Positions 55,362 through 64,000 of a stretch of DNA of 64,000 bases are shown here, piece by piece (within the stretch, counting starts at the first letter, position 1; each line of letters begins with the position of its first letter). The notes beneath the pieces are model-generated. The model was not told the origin of the DNA and made no database searches. It saw only the letters and a program-made list of their open reading frames with translations. The stretch covers positions 1-64,000 of the forward strand of contig NZ_JABXKK010000040.1 of assembly GCF_017115045.1 (NCBI RefSeq), in the 5' to 3' direction. The stretch is from Nostoc sp. NMS8 (GTDB taxonomy: Bacteria; Cyanobacteriota; Cyanobacteriia; Cyanobacteriales; Nostocaceae). A program made the position numbers and the translations under genes.

Positions 55362-57479
55362 ATGGTGGTGTTCGTGAGAATTGATAGTTTACTTAGAGTT
55401 TACAAACGAAAGCCAATACGTGTTTTACCTTTAATACTCAGCTTGATATTGGTTTTGTTTGTCGGCAGCCGCACTATAGCTGTACCAACAAAATCCACAG
55501 AGATATTATGGGATACTTCTGGTGTACCGCATATTTACGGAAAAGATGACCAAAGTGCATTTTATGCCTTTGGTTGGGCACAAATGCAAAGTCATGGAGA
55601 TTTACTTTTACGTCTCTATGGTCAAGCACGGGGACGCGCAGCTGAATATTGGGGAGAGAAATATCTAGATTCAGATCGTTGGGTACAGACTGCGGGAATA
55701 CCAGAACGCGCTCGTTCTTGGTACCAGGCACAGAGTCCAACTTTTCGTAGTTATCTTGATGCTTTTGCTACTGGGATCAATGCTTATGCAAAACAAAATC
55801 CTAACTTAATTGACGATGATGTTGAGGCGGTGCTACCAGTCAAGGCAGAAGATGTCATGGCTCACTTACATCGGGTACTTAACTTTACCTTTGTGGTCAA
55901 TCCTGATCAAGTATTAGGTCTGAGCAAAGAAAAGTTGCAAGCAGGATCTAATGGTTGGGCGATCGCACCAACTCATTCTGCCGATGGGAATGCTATGTTG
56001 CTAGCAAACCCACATCTACCTTGGTCAGATTTATTTTTGTGGTATGAAGCTCAAATCACCGCACCAGGTATTGATGCTTATGGGGCAACACTTGTAGGTA
56101 TTCCCGTATTAGCGATCGCCTTTAACAACAACTTAGGTTGGACTCACACGGTTAATACTTATGATGGTTGGGATGTTTACGAACTCACACCTGCAGGTAA
56201 TGGGTACAGGTTTGATGACAAAGTTCGTAACTTCCAGACGAAAACTCTTTCCCTAAAAGTGAAGCAAAAAGATGGTTCCTTGCAAGAGCAACCCCTGGTA
56301 GTGAAAAGTTCTGTCCACGGGCCTGTGGTAGCCGAGAAAAATGGTAAAACTCTGGCGCTGAGAGTTGCAGGTCTTGACCGACCAGGTGTACTCCAAGAGT
56401 GGTGGGATATGGCACGAGCAAAAAACCTTGCCCAGTTTGAAAAGACACTCCAGCGCTTGCAATTGCCAATGTTTACGGTGATGTATGCGGATCGAGAAGG
56501 GCATATTATGCACCTATTCAACGGTCAAGTTCCAGTGCGCTCCTTTGGTGATTTTAAATACTGGCAAGGCATAATCCCAGGAAATACATCTAAAACCCTG
56601 TGGACAAAAATTCATCCTTACCAAGATTTACCGCGCATAGTTGACCCTAAAAGTGGCTGGTTGCAAAATACAAATGACCCACCCTGGACAACTACATTTC
56701 CCGCCGCCATTAAAGCAGATGATTACCCGCCTTACATGGCACCTCGTTTCATGGATTTCCGTTCCCAACGTTCTGTAAGAATGCTGGCTGAGGATAACAA
56801 AATCTCTTTTGATCAAATGGTTGCAGACAAGCACTCTACCCGCATGGAACTGGCCGATCGGATTTTGGCTGATTTAATTCCGGCTGCACGCAAATATGGT
56901 CAAGACTTGGGGAAAAAAGCAGCCGATGTCCTAGAAGCTTGGGATCGGCAAGCCAATACAGATAGTCGTGGGGCAGTATTATTCGCCTTTTGGGTACAAC
57001 AGATGGACTTAGATAAAACCTTTAGTAAACCCTGGAATGAAAATTCTCCACGCACTACACCCAATGGTTTAGCTAATCCTGAAAGTGCAGTTGCAACTTT
57101 GCAAGCAGTAGCAGCAGAGGTAGAAAAGACTTATGGGGCGCTTAATGTCCCTTGGGGTCAGGTTTTTCGGCTACGATTGGGTGATGTGGATTTGCCTGCG
57201 AATGGTGGCGATGGCAACCTGGGAATTTTTCGTGCGCTCTATTTTGCTCCTGAAGCAAATGGTCAGTTCCAAGCCGTTGCAGGTGATTCCTATGTGGCTG
57301 CGATTGAATTTTCTAACCCTATACGGGCAATGGCACTTACCAGTTATGGTAATGCAAGTCAACCCGGCTCGCCACACATTAGCGACCAGTTACAAATGTT
57401 AGCTAACAAAAAGTTGCGGACTGTGTGGCGCGATCGCTCAGATATTCTTGCTCATCTAGAAGAGCGTAAAATATTCTGA
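55362..57479 (+). CDS. Secreted penicillin-acylase family Ntn hydrolase (PvdQ/AHL-acylase-like)
   Basis: 705 residues with a signal peptide or anchor (about 22-40). It follows the penicillin amidase plan: alpha part to about 195, then the autocatalytic Gly-Ser cleavage AG-S196-NGWAI with S196 as N-terminal nucleophile of the beta chain, followed by [37 protein letters not shown] and the oxyanion Asn in LQNTNDPPW. These segments are closer to PvdQ and acyl-homoserine-lactone acylases than to penicillin G acylase. PvdQ removes the fatty acid from pyoverdine precursor in the periplasm. Being in an iron locus, a siderophore-maturation role is likely; quorum quenching (as in AiiC of Anabaena) is the alternative. 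Confidence 0.9.
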   Translation: MVVFVRIDSLLRVYKRKPIRVLPLILSLILVLFVGSRTIAVPTKSTEILWDTSGVPHIYGKDDQSAFYAFGWAQMQSHGDLLLRLYGQARGRAAEYWGEKYLDSDRWVQTAGIPERARSWYQAQSPTFRSYLDAFATGINAYAKQNPNLIDDDVEAVLPVKAEDVMAHLHRVLNFTFVVNPDQVLGLSKEKLQAGSNGWAIAPTHSADGNAMLLANPHLPWSDLFLWYEAQITAPGIDAYGATLVGIPVLAIAFNNNLGWTHTVNTYDGWDVYELTPAGNGYRFDDKVRNFQTKTLSLKVKQKDGSLQEQPLVVKSSVHGPVVAEKNGKTLALRVAGLDRPGVLQEWWDMARAKNLAQFEKTLQRLQLPMFTVMYADREGHIMHLFNGQVPVRSFGDFKYWQGIIPGNTSKTLWTKIHPYQDLPRIVDPKSGWLQNTNDPPWTTTFPAAIKADDYPPYMAPRFMDFRSQRSVRMLAEDNKISFDQMVADKHSTRMELADRILADLIPAARKYGQDLGKKAADVLEAWDRQANTDSRGAVLFAFWVQQMDLDKTFSKPWNENSPRTTPNGLANPESAVATLQAVAAEVEKTYGALNVPWGQVFRLRLGDVDLPANGGDGNLGIFRALYFAPEANGQFQAVAGDSYVAAIEFSNPIRAMALTSYGNASQPGSPHISDQLQMLANKKLRTVWRDRSDILAHLEERKIF

Positions 57480-57738
57480 AGTCAATAGTCTGCTTTTAGG
57501 GTTTGCGATCGCAGTTTGCAACGAATAATTTACAGCAGTTTTCATGTATTTGAACCACTCTTATCGTAGAAGCGTAAGTTTATTTACCTGAAAATAGCTG
57601 TAATCTATTTCATTTGTAATCCTTCTTTCCTGTTCCCTATCTCAACGATTAATTTCACAACTTATTTAGGATTGCCATAACATGAGCCTAAATAACAAAA
57701 TAACACTGCTAATTTTGACTAGTGAACTAGGAGGCAAG

Positions 57739-58170
57739 ATGGAAAGCAACACCATAACGTGGTGGATATATGCATTACTTTCGGCTGGCTTTGCAGCATT
57801 GACAACTATCTTTGCCAAAATTGGGGTAGAAAATGTGAACTCTAATTTAGCAACAGCAATCAGAACTGTTGTTATCTTAGTAATTGCTTGGGGAATTGTA
57901 TTGTTCCAAGGAAATGTAGTTAATATCTTAGCTATTTCTCAAAGAACGATGATTTTCTTATTGTTATCTGGAATATCTACAGGATTATCATGGATTTTTT
58001 ACTTCCAAGCTTTACAAGCAGGAAAAGCCTCTCTGGTTGCACCAATTGATAAATCAAGTTTGGTATTAGTTTTATTATTTTCGGTTATTTTTCTCGGAGA
58101 ACCATTAAACTTGAAAATAATATTAGGAAGCGGTTTAGTAGTTATAGGGACTTTAGTATTAATCCTTTAA
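57739..58170 (+). CDS. EamA-family small transporter
   Basis: 143 residues from the ATG at 57739, chosen because AGGAGG precedes it (a longer frame from 57682 adds 19). A single EamA domain of about five helices (ALTTIFAKIGVENVNSNLATAIRT, SWIFYFQALQAGKASLVAPIDKSSLVLV). Such single-domain forms dimerise. The exported metabolite is unknown; siderophore-linked function is only suggested by place. Confidence 0.85.
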   Translation: MESNTITWWIYALLSAGFAALTTIFAKIGVENVNSNLATAIRTVVILVIAWGIVLFQGNVVNILAISQRTMIFLLLSGISTGLSWIFYFQALQAGKASLVAPIDKSSLVLVLLFSVIFLGEPLNLKIILGSGLVVIGTLVLIL

Positions 58171-58181
58171 ACTCTTAGAAG

Positions 58182-58218
58182 CCCAAAACACTTGTAGAGA
58201 TGGCGATTTATCGCGTCT
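58182..58218. repeat. 37 bp dispersed repeat, copy 2
   Basis: The inverted counterpart of 41321..41357 (36 of 37 positions equal). It directly follows the EamA stop codon and may help end that transcript. Confidence 0.9.
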
Positions 58219-58316
58219 TAAAAACCCAAGCGTATTGACCTATAAATATTCTTAACCGAAACCTATGGTAGACAAATAGAATGTATTGGGGTATCAGTTT
58301 ACTTACTCAGCACTCT

Positions 58317-59285
58317 TCATGGTGTATTGACTAAGTATTTAAATAAGTCATCAATTACAGCATCAGCAGCAATCAAGTTTGAACCAACCCAAGACAAACC
58401 ATCTACAAAGTATATATGTCTTTGCTGAAATGCTTTGAGTCTTTTCCAAAGTGGTTTTTGTTGCAGTTGTTCAAAATTTGCCTTATCGCTGTCATTAAAA
58501 GTTGTTACAAATAGAATATCAGCATCTAATTCTTCTAGCTTTTCCTCAGAAATATTCTTAGTTAACCCACTCGGCGTAATCACATTTTGTGTCTTTGGGC
58601 GTTGCAATCCAACATCATTAAGAATGGAACCACTAAATGAGTTTTTGGCAGTACTCATTATATCCCAACCATAAATATGAATTACAGATATCGTTTTGTC
58701 TTTATATTGATTACCTAGCGCTATTTTTAGTTTTTCAATTCGTTGATAATAGTGATTCCATGCTTGTTCTGCAACCTCTTTTTTTCCTAATGCTTCGGCG
58801 ACAAAATTAAAATGTTCGCGCCAAGACAATGAACCTTTCCACTTCCCTAATGCCGTAGGACTGATTTGAGAAAGGCGAGGATAAATTGCTTTAACATTTT
58901 CCCAACCTAGAATTAAATCAGGCTTAAGTCGCAATATACGTTCTAAATTAGGCTCATATTGAGTACCTATTTTCTGTATTCCCTCTGTCTTATTTTTTAA
59001 ATAGCCTGGTAAATTATCTTGCCAACCATCAGAAGTGCTTCCTATTGGTTTAACATCCAAGACGAGTGTGCTACCCAAAGTGACTTGAGATATGGTGACA
59101 AGACGCTTTGGGTTTTTTGGAACACAGGTTTCCCCCATCGTGTGTTTTATCACACGACAGTCTTTCGCTGGTGGGGTAAGGCTTGTGGCATTGTGATAAC
59201 TACTTCGATTACAACCTAACGGAAGTACAAATGCCACTATTCCCAAAAATAGTATGTAGGTGAGACGGCGTAACAACTTTTTCAT
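58317..59285 (-). CDS. Iron-siderophore substrate-binding lipoprotein
   Basis: 322 residues. The signal peptide ends in a lipobox (VLPLGC, Cys about 25), so it is a lipoprotein. The mature chain is a FecB/FhuD-type binding protein: RLVTISQVTLGSTLVLDVKPIGSTS, LERILRLKPDLILGWE, WVGSNLIAADAVIDDLFKYL near the end. It captures the siderophore in the periplasm for the FecCD system 4-6 kb away. It lies 63 bp downstream of the TonB receptor gene on the same strand, so they share a transcript. Confidence 0.92.
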   Translation of the reverse strand: MKKLLRRLTYILFLGIVAFVLPLGCNRSSYHNATSLTPPAKDCRVIKHTMGETCVPKNPKRLVTISQVTLGSTLVLDVKPIGSTSDGWQDNLPGYLKNKTEGIQKIGTQYEPNLERILRLKPDLILGWENVKAIYPRLSQISPTALGKWKGSLSWREHFNFVAEALGKKEVAEQAWNHYYQRIEKLKIALGNQYKDKTISVIHIYGWDIMSTAKNSFSGSILNDVGLQRPKTQNVITPSGLTKNISEEKLEELDADILFVTTFNDSDKANFEQLQQKPLWKRLKAFQQRHIYFVDGLSWVGSNLIAADAVIDDLFKYLVNTP

Positions 59286-59348
59286 GAAGACCTGACTTTT
59301 CCAAACCTCTAGGAAGCGGTTCTGGGCATTTTGAATGAAGTACCTGAT

Positions 59349-62135
59349 TCAGAACTCATAGGAAATCGTTGCTTGCACATTCGTCGGTGCGCCTGGATAA
59401 ACAACGGTTCGTCTGGAAGCAGTTTCATAGTATTCCACGTCAAAAAGATTATTGACGTTAATACCAAGTCTCCAGTTGTCTCGACGGTAAAACAAGGCAG
59501 CATCAGTACGGACATAACTGGGAACTTGGAAATTGCTGTTGGGAAAATCGGCTTGCTGTTCGCCCACAAAAACTAGCCCCAATCCAAAGCCTAATCCTTT
59601 GTAGTCACCACTTTGAATTTCGTAGGTTGTCCACAGGTTAGCGGCATTTTTGGGAACGTTCCGCAAAAAAGTACCCACTGGAATGCGATTATCTTCGGTG
59701 ACTCGCGCATCGGTATAAGCATAGCCTGCAAGGATATTCCATCCAGGTAAGATTTCGCCCCCAATGGTGAATTCAAACCCTTTACTGCGCTGTTCACCGA
59801 CTTGGATTGAGAAATTAATGGGATCAGCAGGATCGGAGGTTAGCACGTTACTCTTAGTAATCTCAAAAGCAGCTAATGTGGCAGACACAGTATTAGTGAT
59901 GTCTGCTTTAACGCCGACTTCGTATTGAGTACCTCGCTCAGGCTCAAAAACTGAGTTGGTTCGCGATCGCCCAATCACTGGATTAAACGATTGACTGTAG
60001 CTAGCATAGAGAGAAATCGGTTTAATTGGCTGATAGACAATGCCAACACGAGGACTGAACGCTTGATCTCCCTGAGAAAAAGTTCCAAAACTATCGTACT
60101 GTTCGCTGAAGTCAAATCGTCCACCGACTAGTAAGTGCAAATTGTCGGTAATGTCGATTTGATCTTGAATATAGATGCCCAGAGTATCTGTGAAATTTGT
60201 ACCATAGTTATCGATTTGGACATCTGGTCGAGTCACATTGTAATTTGGGTTGAAAATATCGATTGTCGGTAACAAAGCAGTACCAGACGTAAAATAACCG
60301 GTAGAACGACCAAGCTCAAACCCAATTAATAACTGATGTCGAATGGAACCCGTGGTAAATTTACCAGTTAGATCGGTCTGCATTCGATAATCCTGGTCTA
60401 TGAACAAATCATCTGCATAGAGTTTGTCAAGAAAGCGATCGTCTCTAAAGTCATCTTCTACGTATGTATAGCCACCAGACTGTTTTGCACTATAGAAAGA
60501 AAAGCCATTGCGAAGCTCCCAGTTATCACTAAACTTATGCTCAAGTCGATAACTAGCCTGATATTGCTCCACCGTAACTTGATCTAGGGATGGATAGAAC
60601 AAAGCTCGATTAATCGGCAATACCAGAGAACCATCACTGAGGGCTACTACACCATAATCAAGCGTTGGATTGTTGTATGTATAGGAAAAGTCCACCGTTA
60701 AGGTCGTGTTTTTACCGATGTTCCATTGCAAGACAGGAGCTACAAAAAAGCGATCCTCACTCACAAAGTCTCGAAAACTACCATTGTTTTGATAGGCTAA
60801 ATTGAGCCGATACTTTAAACTGCCGTCATTAGTTAAAGGCCCTGACAAATCAAGCTCTGGTCGGTAAAAGCTGAACTGCCCACCTGTGAACTTGACACTA
60901 TAATAAGGCTCACTTAGAGGCTGCTTCGTCACGGTGTTGATTACGCCTCCGGGCTGCAATTGCCCCAACAAAACCGATGCTGGCCCGCGTAATACCTCAA
61001 TGTGGTCTACATCTGCAAGATCCACATCCTTAGTTGCAGTGCTACCGCTACGAAACCCATTTCTGAGGTTGAAATCTTGTCTAAATCCGCGAATGACAAA
61101 AGCTTGGCTTTGATTAGAAAACTGTGACACACCCGGAGCGTTATTTCGTACTGCATCTTGCAGTCGATTTACATTCTGGTCTCTAATCACTTGATTGGGA
61201 ATGACTTGAATTGACTGGGGAATGTCTCGCAAGGGGGTGTCGGTTTTTGTCGCTGTCGTGGCATTTCGCACATTATAGCCATCCTGCTCCCCCGTCACTA
61301 CCAACTCAATCGGCTGATCTGGCGGGGCTGTTGGTTGCTCTTGTGGTGTTTCACTAGCAGGTTTTTCTTGAGTTTGTGGTGTTTGGGGTTGCTGCGGTGC
61401 TTGTGTCGCTATTGCCACCGAAGTTATACCAAAAACCAGCCCAGCATCATCATCAAATAATTCAACCGTAGGCAAAGCTTTCTCACCTACCACGGTGACG
61501 CGGACAGTATTTGCATCAATATTTGTAACTGTTATCTCAGTAATTACCGCAGTAGGTTTCTCCGAGCGAAATGTAAAAGCCTCACCCGACGGTAAACGTA
61601 ATTGTCCACCAGATACATCTGCAATAAAATTATTGCCTGCACTGCGATTTGTGACTTGCAGTCGAGTACCTTGAGTTGTCTCTAAAATTACTTCTACACC
61701 TCTGTTTGTGGCATTTGCTTTCACACTTGTGATTGCTACAACTTGATCCCCACTTCTTGGTTCTGGATTCGAGGGATTGGTAGGTGTTGGTGTCTGTACC
61801 AGCATTTGGGCGCTAGTAGCGGGAAGTTCGATTTCGCTGATTTGACGAATATTTTTACTTGTTTTATCCGACTTCGCTTTTTGTAGTGAACTTGCAAGTT
61901 GAGACTTAAAGAGTCGCGATTTCTGGTTACTGGGAGCTAATACTGGAGATTTACTACTTGCAAATGTTTTCTCTGTAACTGCAACTTTCTCATCTAATGC
62001 AGATTCCCCTACCCTCTGGGTAGAAGATTTGCCTTGAATGTCCTCTCGCACTTCCTCACCTTTAGCAGGAGTGTTTACGACAACAACAACTGCACCTGTT
62101 AGCAGCAGGGTTTGAAAAAGTTTATCTAACTTCAT
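59349..62135 (-). CDS. TonB-dependent siderophore receptor with AMIN domain
   Basis: 928 residues. Signal peptide (about 1-26). An AMIN domain (about 128-240; VVAITSVKANATNRGVEVILETTQG) that in other proteins binds peptidoglycan precedes a Pro/Gln-rich linker, the plug (about 285-420; DTPLRDIPQSIQVIPNQVIRD, LRGPASVLLGQLQPGGVINTVTK) and the beta barrel ending in a C-terminal Phe (TISYEF). The N-terminal AMIN domain is a cyanobacterial habit in this family. It imports the ferric siderophore across the outer membrane. Operon with the binding lipoprotein. Confidence 0.94.
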   Translation of the reverse strand: MKLDKLFQTLLLTGAVVVVVNTPAKGEEVREDIQGKSSTQRVGESALDEKVAVTEKTFASSKSPVLAPSNQKSRLFKSQLASSLQKAKSDKTSKNIRQISEIELPATSAQMLVQTPTPTNPSNPEPRSGDQVVAITSVKANATNRGVEVILETTQGTRLQVTNRSAGNNFIADVSGGQLRLPSGEAFTFRSEKPTAVITEITVTNIDANTVRVTVVGEKALPTVELFDDDAGLVFGITSVAIATQAPQQPQTPQTQEKPASETPQEQPTAPPDQPIELVVTGEQDGYNVRNATTATKTDTPLRDIPQSIQVIPNQVIRDQNVNRLQDAVRNNAPGVSQFSNQSQAFVIRGFRQDFNLRNGFRSGSTATKDVDLADVDHIEVLRGPASVLLGQLQPGGVINTVTKQPLSEPYYSVKFTGGQFSFYRPELDLSGPLTNDGSLKYRLNLAYQNNGSFRDFVSEDRFFVAPVLQWNIGKNTTLTVDFSYTYNNPTLDYGVVALSDGSLVLPINRALFYPSLDQVTVEQYQASYRLEHKFSDNWELRNGFSFYSAKQSGGYTYVEDDFRDDRFLDKLYADDLFIDQDYRMQTDLTGKFTTGSIRHQLLIGFELGRSTGYFTSGTALLPTIDIFNPNYNVTRPDVQIDNYGTNFTDTLGIYIQDQIDITDNLHLLVGGRFDFSEQYDSFGTFSQGDQAFSPRVGIVYQPIKPISLYASYSQSFNPVIGRSRTNSVFEPERGTQYEVGVKADITNTVSATLAAFEITKSNVLTSDPADPINFSIQVGEQRSKGFEFTIGGEILPGWNILAGYAYTDARVTEDNRIPVGTFLRNVPKNAANLWTTYEIQSGDYKGLGFGLGLVFVGEQQADFPNSNFQVPSYVRTDAALFYRRDNWRLGINVNNLFDVEYYETASRRTVVYPGAPTNVQATISYEF

Positions 62136-62191
62136 TTATCCGCTTACACTCAATCACACTACTTGGTCGTACTCGAAGACTAACGACAATC

Positions 62192-62211
62192 TTTGAAAAG
62201 AATTGTCATTT
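62192..62211 (-). promoter_or_regulatory. Weak candidate Fur box
   Basis: On the minus strand the segment reads AAATGACAATTCTTTTCAAA, a loose match to Fur boxes (AATGATAAT...). It is 57 bp from the receptor start. Expected in an iron-uptake operon, but the match alone is weak. Confidence 0.3.
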
Positions 62212-62712
62212 AGGGTTAAGCTAGTTGAATCATATTATGAAGTGATGCAAGACACAAGATAATTAAGAATATTTTTTATTTAAAATGCCTACCCAGCAGT
62301 AATTATCCTTATAACCCGACGTTTGCTTGATATATAGACAGAGATTGTACTAGTAGCTAAAATTACTTTTAAAACAAGTATTTTCCAAAGCCAAAATAGC
62401 CTTATTAATTACGGATTTGCCCTAAATAGGACGAAAACGATAGTTGGTGTACCCTATGTAAAACTTAGATATTTGTGTTGAGATGAGATTTTAAAAAGAT
62501 ATGGCTCATAATCTATAAACAAAATTACATAAGCAAAGCTAATGTCTAAGTAGATTTTTGATAAAGACTATATATAAAAATTCTCTTGCTAAAGCAACTT
62601 ATTCTCGTTAATGTAATCCAAGGTAAATAAAAATTACTTTCAATAACGGAGAGATTTATCCAAATAAATCAGTTTTAGTTGTTGGTTAAATTAGTTATTA
62701 AAGGCTTAAATC

Positions 62713-62725
62713 GAATGGCACTAAG
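62713..62725. repeat. Lone end of the AATGGCACTAAG element family
   Basis: GAATGGCACTAAG with the characteristic CCTAGTCTGGAGGCTGGG hairpin downstream, but no partner end within 300 bp, so this copy is decayed. Confidence 0.6.
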
Positions 62726-62934
62726 ACAAACCCAAAGGTTTGTATAGCTTTGTTCCTAGTCTGGAGGCTGGGAAGCCTTCAGGATAAAGGCTGTGCCTTC
62801 ACTCTTGAACAAAGAAGTAGTGGTAGTTGCAAGTATATACTTCACAAGTATTAGGTGTAATAAGACACGACGTTTGAGATGTATTTGCGTACTAAGAGAA
62901 ATACTATTAACTGCATTTGCGGTGAAATTTCACG

Positions 62935-64000
62935 ATGCTTAAACTCTTTGATCTTGTTGGTAACTTTTCTACAGTTGTGGAAGTACTGCGCTTAAGAAGC
63001 TCTACACAGCCAGATAGAGATGCTTTTACCTTTTTGTTAGATGGGGAAACAGAACAAACAACACTAACATATCAAGAATTAGATAGGCGATCGCGTCAAA
63101 TAGCTGCTCAATTACAAGCATTGGGTTTGACTGGAGAACGCGCTTTATTACTTTATCCAGCCGGACTAGATTTTTTAGTTGCTTTTTTCGGTTGTTTATA
63201 TGCAGGAGTTGTGGCTGTAACGGCATATCCCCCTAGAAATGAACGCAACACACCGAGAATAAAAGCTATTTCTATAGACGCACAAGCAGCGATCGCACTC
63301 ACTACAACAGAAATCCTGCCTACAGTGCAGTCTTTAATGTCACAGAAGACTGACTTAGAATCCTTACAGTGGCTAACTACAGATAATCTTGCAGAGGGAA
63401 TAGAAGATAATTGGCAACAACCCTCTATTGATCGAGATACCTTAGCTTTTCTGCAATACACTTCTGGTTCTACAGGCACGCCAAAGGGTGTAATGATTAG
63501 TCATGGCAATCTACTGCACAATGCTGACACAACTTACCAATTTATGGAGCATTCTCCAGAAAGTAAGTTCGTGACGTGGTTGCCGATGTACCATGATATG
63601 GGCCTGATTGGGGGAATATTGCAACCTTTGTATGGAGGTTTTCCTTGCATTATCATGCCTCCTACTTCCTTTCTCCAACGTCCTTATCGTTGGTTGCAGG
63701 CTATCTCTCACTACAAAGGGACAACCAGTGGTGGCCCGAATTTTGCTTATGAATTATGTACTCAAAAAATTACTCCTGAACAAAAAGAGACTCTTGACTT
63801 GAGTAGTTGGAGTGTAGCATTTAACGGCGCGGAACCGATTCGGGATGATACTTTAGAGCGGTTTGCAGCAGCTTTTGCCGATTGTGGCTTCCGTAAAGAG
63901 GCATTTTACCCTTGTTACGGAATGGCTGAAACAACTCTGATGGTTTCTGGTGTGCAAAAGGCAACATCACCGATAATCAAGACAGTCCAAAAGTCTGCAT
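62935..64000 (+). CDS. Fatty-acyl-AMP ligase (FAAL), N-terminal part, cut by window edge
   Basis: The first 355 codons from the ATG at 62935 run without stop to the window end. An ANL-superfamily adenylation domain: A3 motif YTSGSTGTPKGVMISH, WLPMYHDMGLIGG, TSGGPNFAYELC and FYPCYGMAETTL. The sequence is of FAAL type, activating a fatty acid and loading it on an acyl-carrier protein at the start of NRPS/PKS lines. Whether it continues into a carrier or NRPS module is beyond the edge. Its place beside iron-uptake genes suggests a lipopeptide siderophore. Confidence 0.92.
   Translation, partial: MLKLFDLVGNFSTVVEVLRLRSSTQPDRDAFTFLLDGETEQTTLTYQELDRRSRQIAAQLQALGLTGERALLLYPAGLDFLVAFFGCLYAGVVAVTAYPPRNERNTPRIKAISIDAQAAIALTTTEILPTVQSLMSQKTDLESLQWLTTDNLAEGIEDNWQQPSIDRDTLAFLQYTSGSTGTPKGVMISHGNLLHNADTTYQFMEHSPESKFVTWLPMYHDMGLIGGILQPLYGGFPCIIMPPTSFLQRPYRWLQAISHYKGTTSGGPNFAYELCTQKITPEQKETLDLSSWSVAFNGAEPIRDDTLERFAAAFADCGFRKEAFYPCYGMAETTLMVSGVQKATSPIIKTVQKSA

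Larger units (their letters stand above)
62136..62934. other. Divergent region upstream of receptor and acyl ligase
   Basis: About 800 bp with no gene. A Fur-like sequence sits at 62192..62211 near the receptor side. A lone end of the AATGGCACTAAG family (62713..62725) and an adjoining CCAGTCTGGAGGCTGGG hairpin lie toward the ligase side. The rest is very AT-rich. Confidence 0.5.

Noticed and set aside
55150..55377. 75-codon ORF before the acylase
   Set aside because: It starts in the right end of the MITE and runs through a tandem repeat tract; composition is repeat-derived.
55362..57479. Penicillin G acylase as a specific function
   Set aside because: The beta-chain start SNGWAI and [13 protein letters not shown] segments fit the PvdQ/AHL acylase branch better, and no penicillin context exists.
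1..64000. CRISPR array
   Set aside because: All tandem repeats have 7-8 bp or 27 bp units or are coding; no array of 25-40 bp direct repeats with unique spacers is present, and no cas genes are seen.

Overview
The window reads as the chromosome of a filamentous, heterocyst-forming-type cyanobacterium (Nostoc/Anabaena-like). Signs of this are the very frequent HIP1 palindrome GCGATCGC, short tandem 7-8 bp repeats between and even inside genes, many small hairpin or MITE-like elements, and lineage-typical genes: sucrose synthase, LL-diaminopimelate aminotransferase, COP23, Psb34, DUF1818, DUF4359, the MPBQ methyltransferase of tocopherol/plastoquinone synthesis and the aerobic chlorophyll cyclase AcsF. 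I cannot name the species.

Layout. 0.2-9.5 kb is housekeeping and carbon storage: dapL, a glycogen-debranching enzyme, two peroxiredoxins, a glutathione S-transferase, a DnaJ-type chaperone, a P-loop kinase and glgC. 9.8-14.8 kb is an accessory protease island: a Trypco1 protein directly abutting a membrane-anchored trypsin-TPR protein, and upstream of them a cytoplasmic subtilase followed by a free-standing protein that resembles its propeptide. 15.4-25.9 kb returns to core functions (GH13 amylase, fasciclin protein, rpoZ, DUF1818, tRNA-Pro, TerC, ndk, speA, a sugar-phosphate nucleotidyltransferase, scpA). 26.5-31.6 kb holds a Spy-like periplasmic protein divergent from a NarL-type two-component pair, a deaminase and a voltage-sensor-like K+ channel with a zinc-ribbon tail. 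31.8-43.9 kb has fghA, psb34, COP23, siroheme/corrin genes, tRNA-His, susA, a polyphosphate glucokinase and small conserved proteins. 43.9-49.8 kb has clpS, a DUF2103-like gene, a secreted FAD oxidoreductase, acsF and the MPBQ methyltransferase.

49.9-64 kb is an iron/siderophore locus: an ABC exporter, a FecE-type ATPase and two FecCD permeases in one minus-strand operon, a secreted Ntn-hydrolase acylase resembling PvdQ, an EamA protein, a siderophore-binding lipoprotein, an AMIN-domain TonB receptor and, running off the right edge, a fatty-acyl-AMP ligase. Together these suggest that an acylated siderophore precursor is made (NRPS/PKS genes presumably lie beyond the edge), exported, deacylated in the periplasm and re-imported as its iron complex, by analogy with pyoverdine maturation. 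This and the double-protease island are the two most interesting systems here. A third theme is repeat elements that have entered coding sequences in frame (debranching enzyme, CbiX, DUF2103-like protein, kinase N-terminus).
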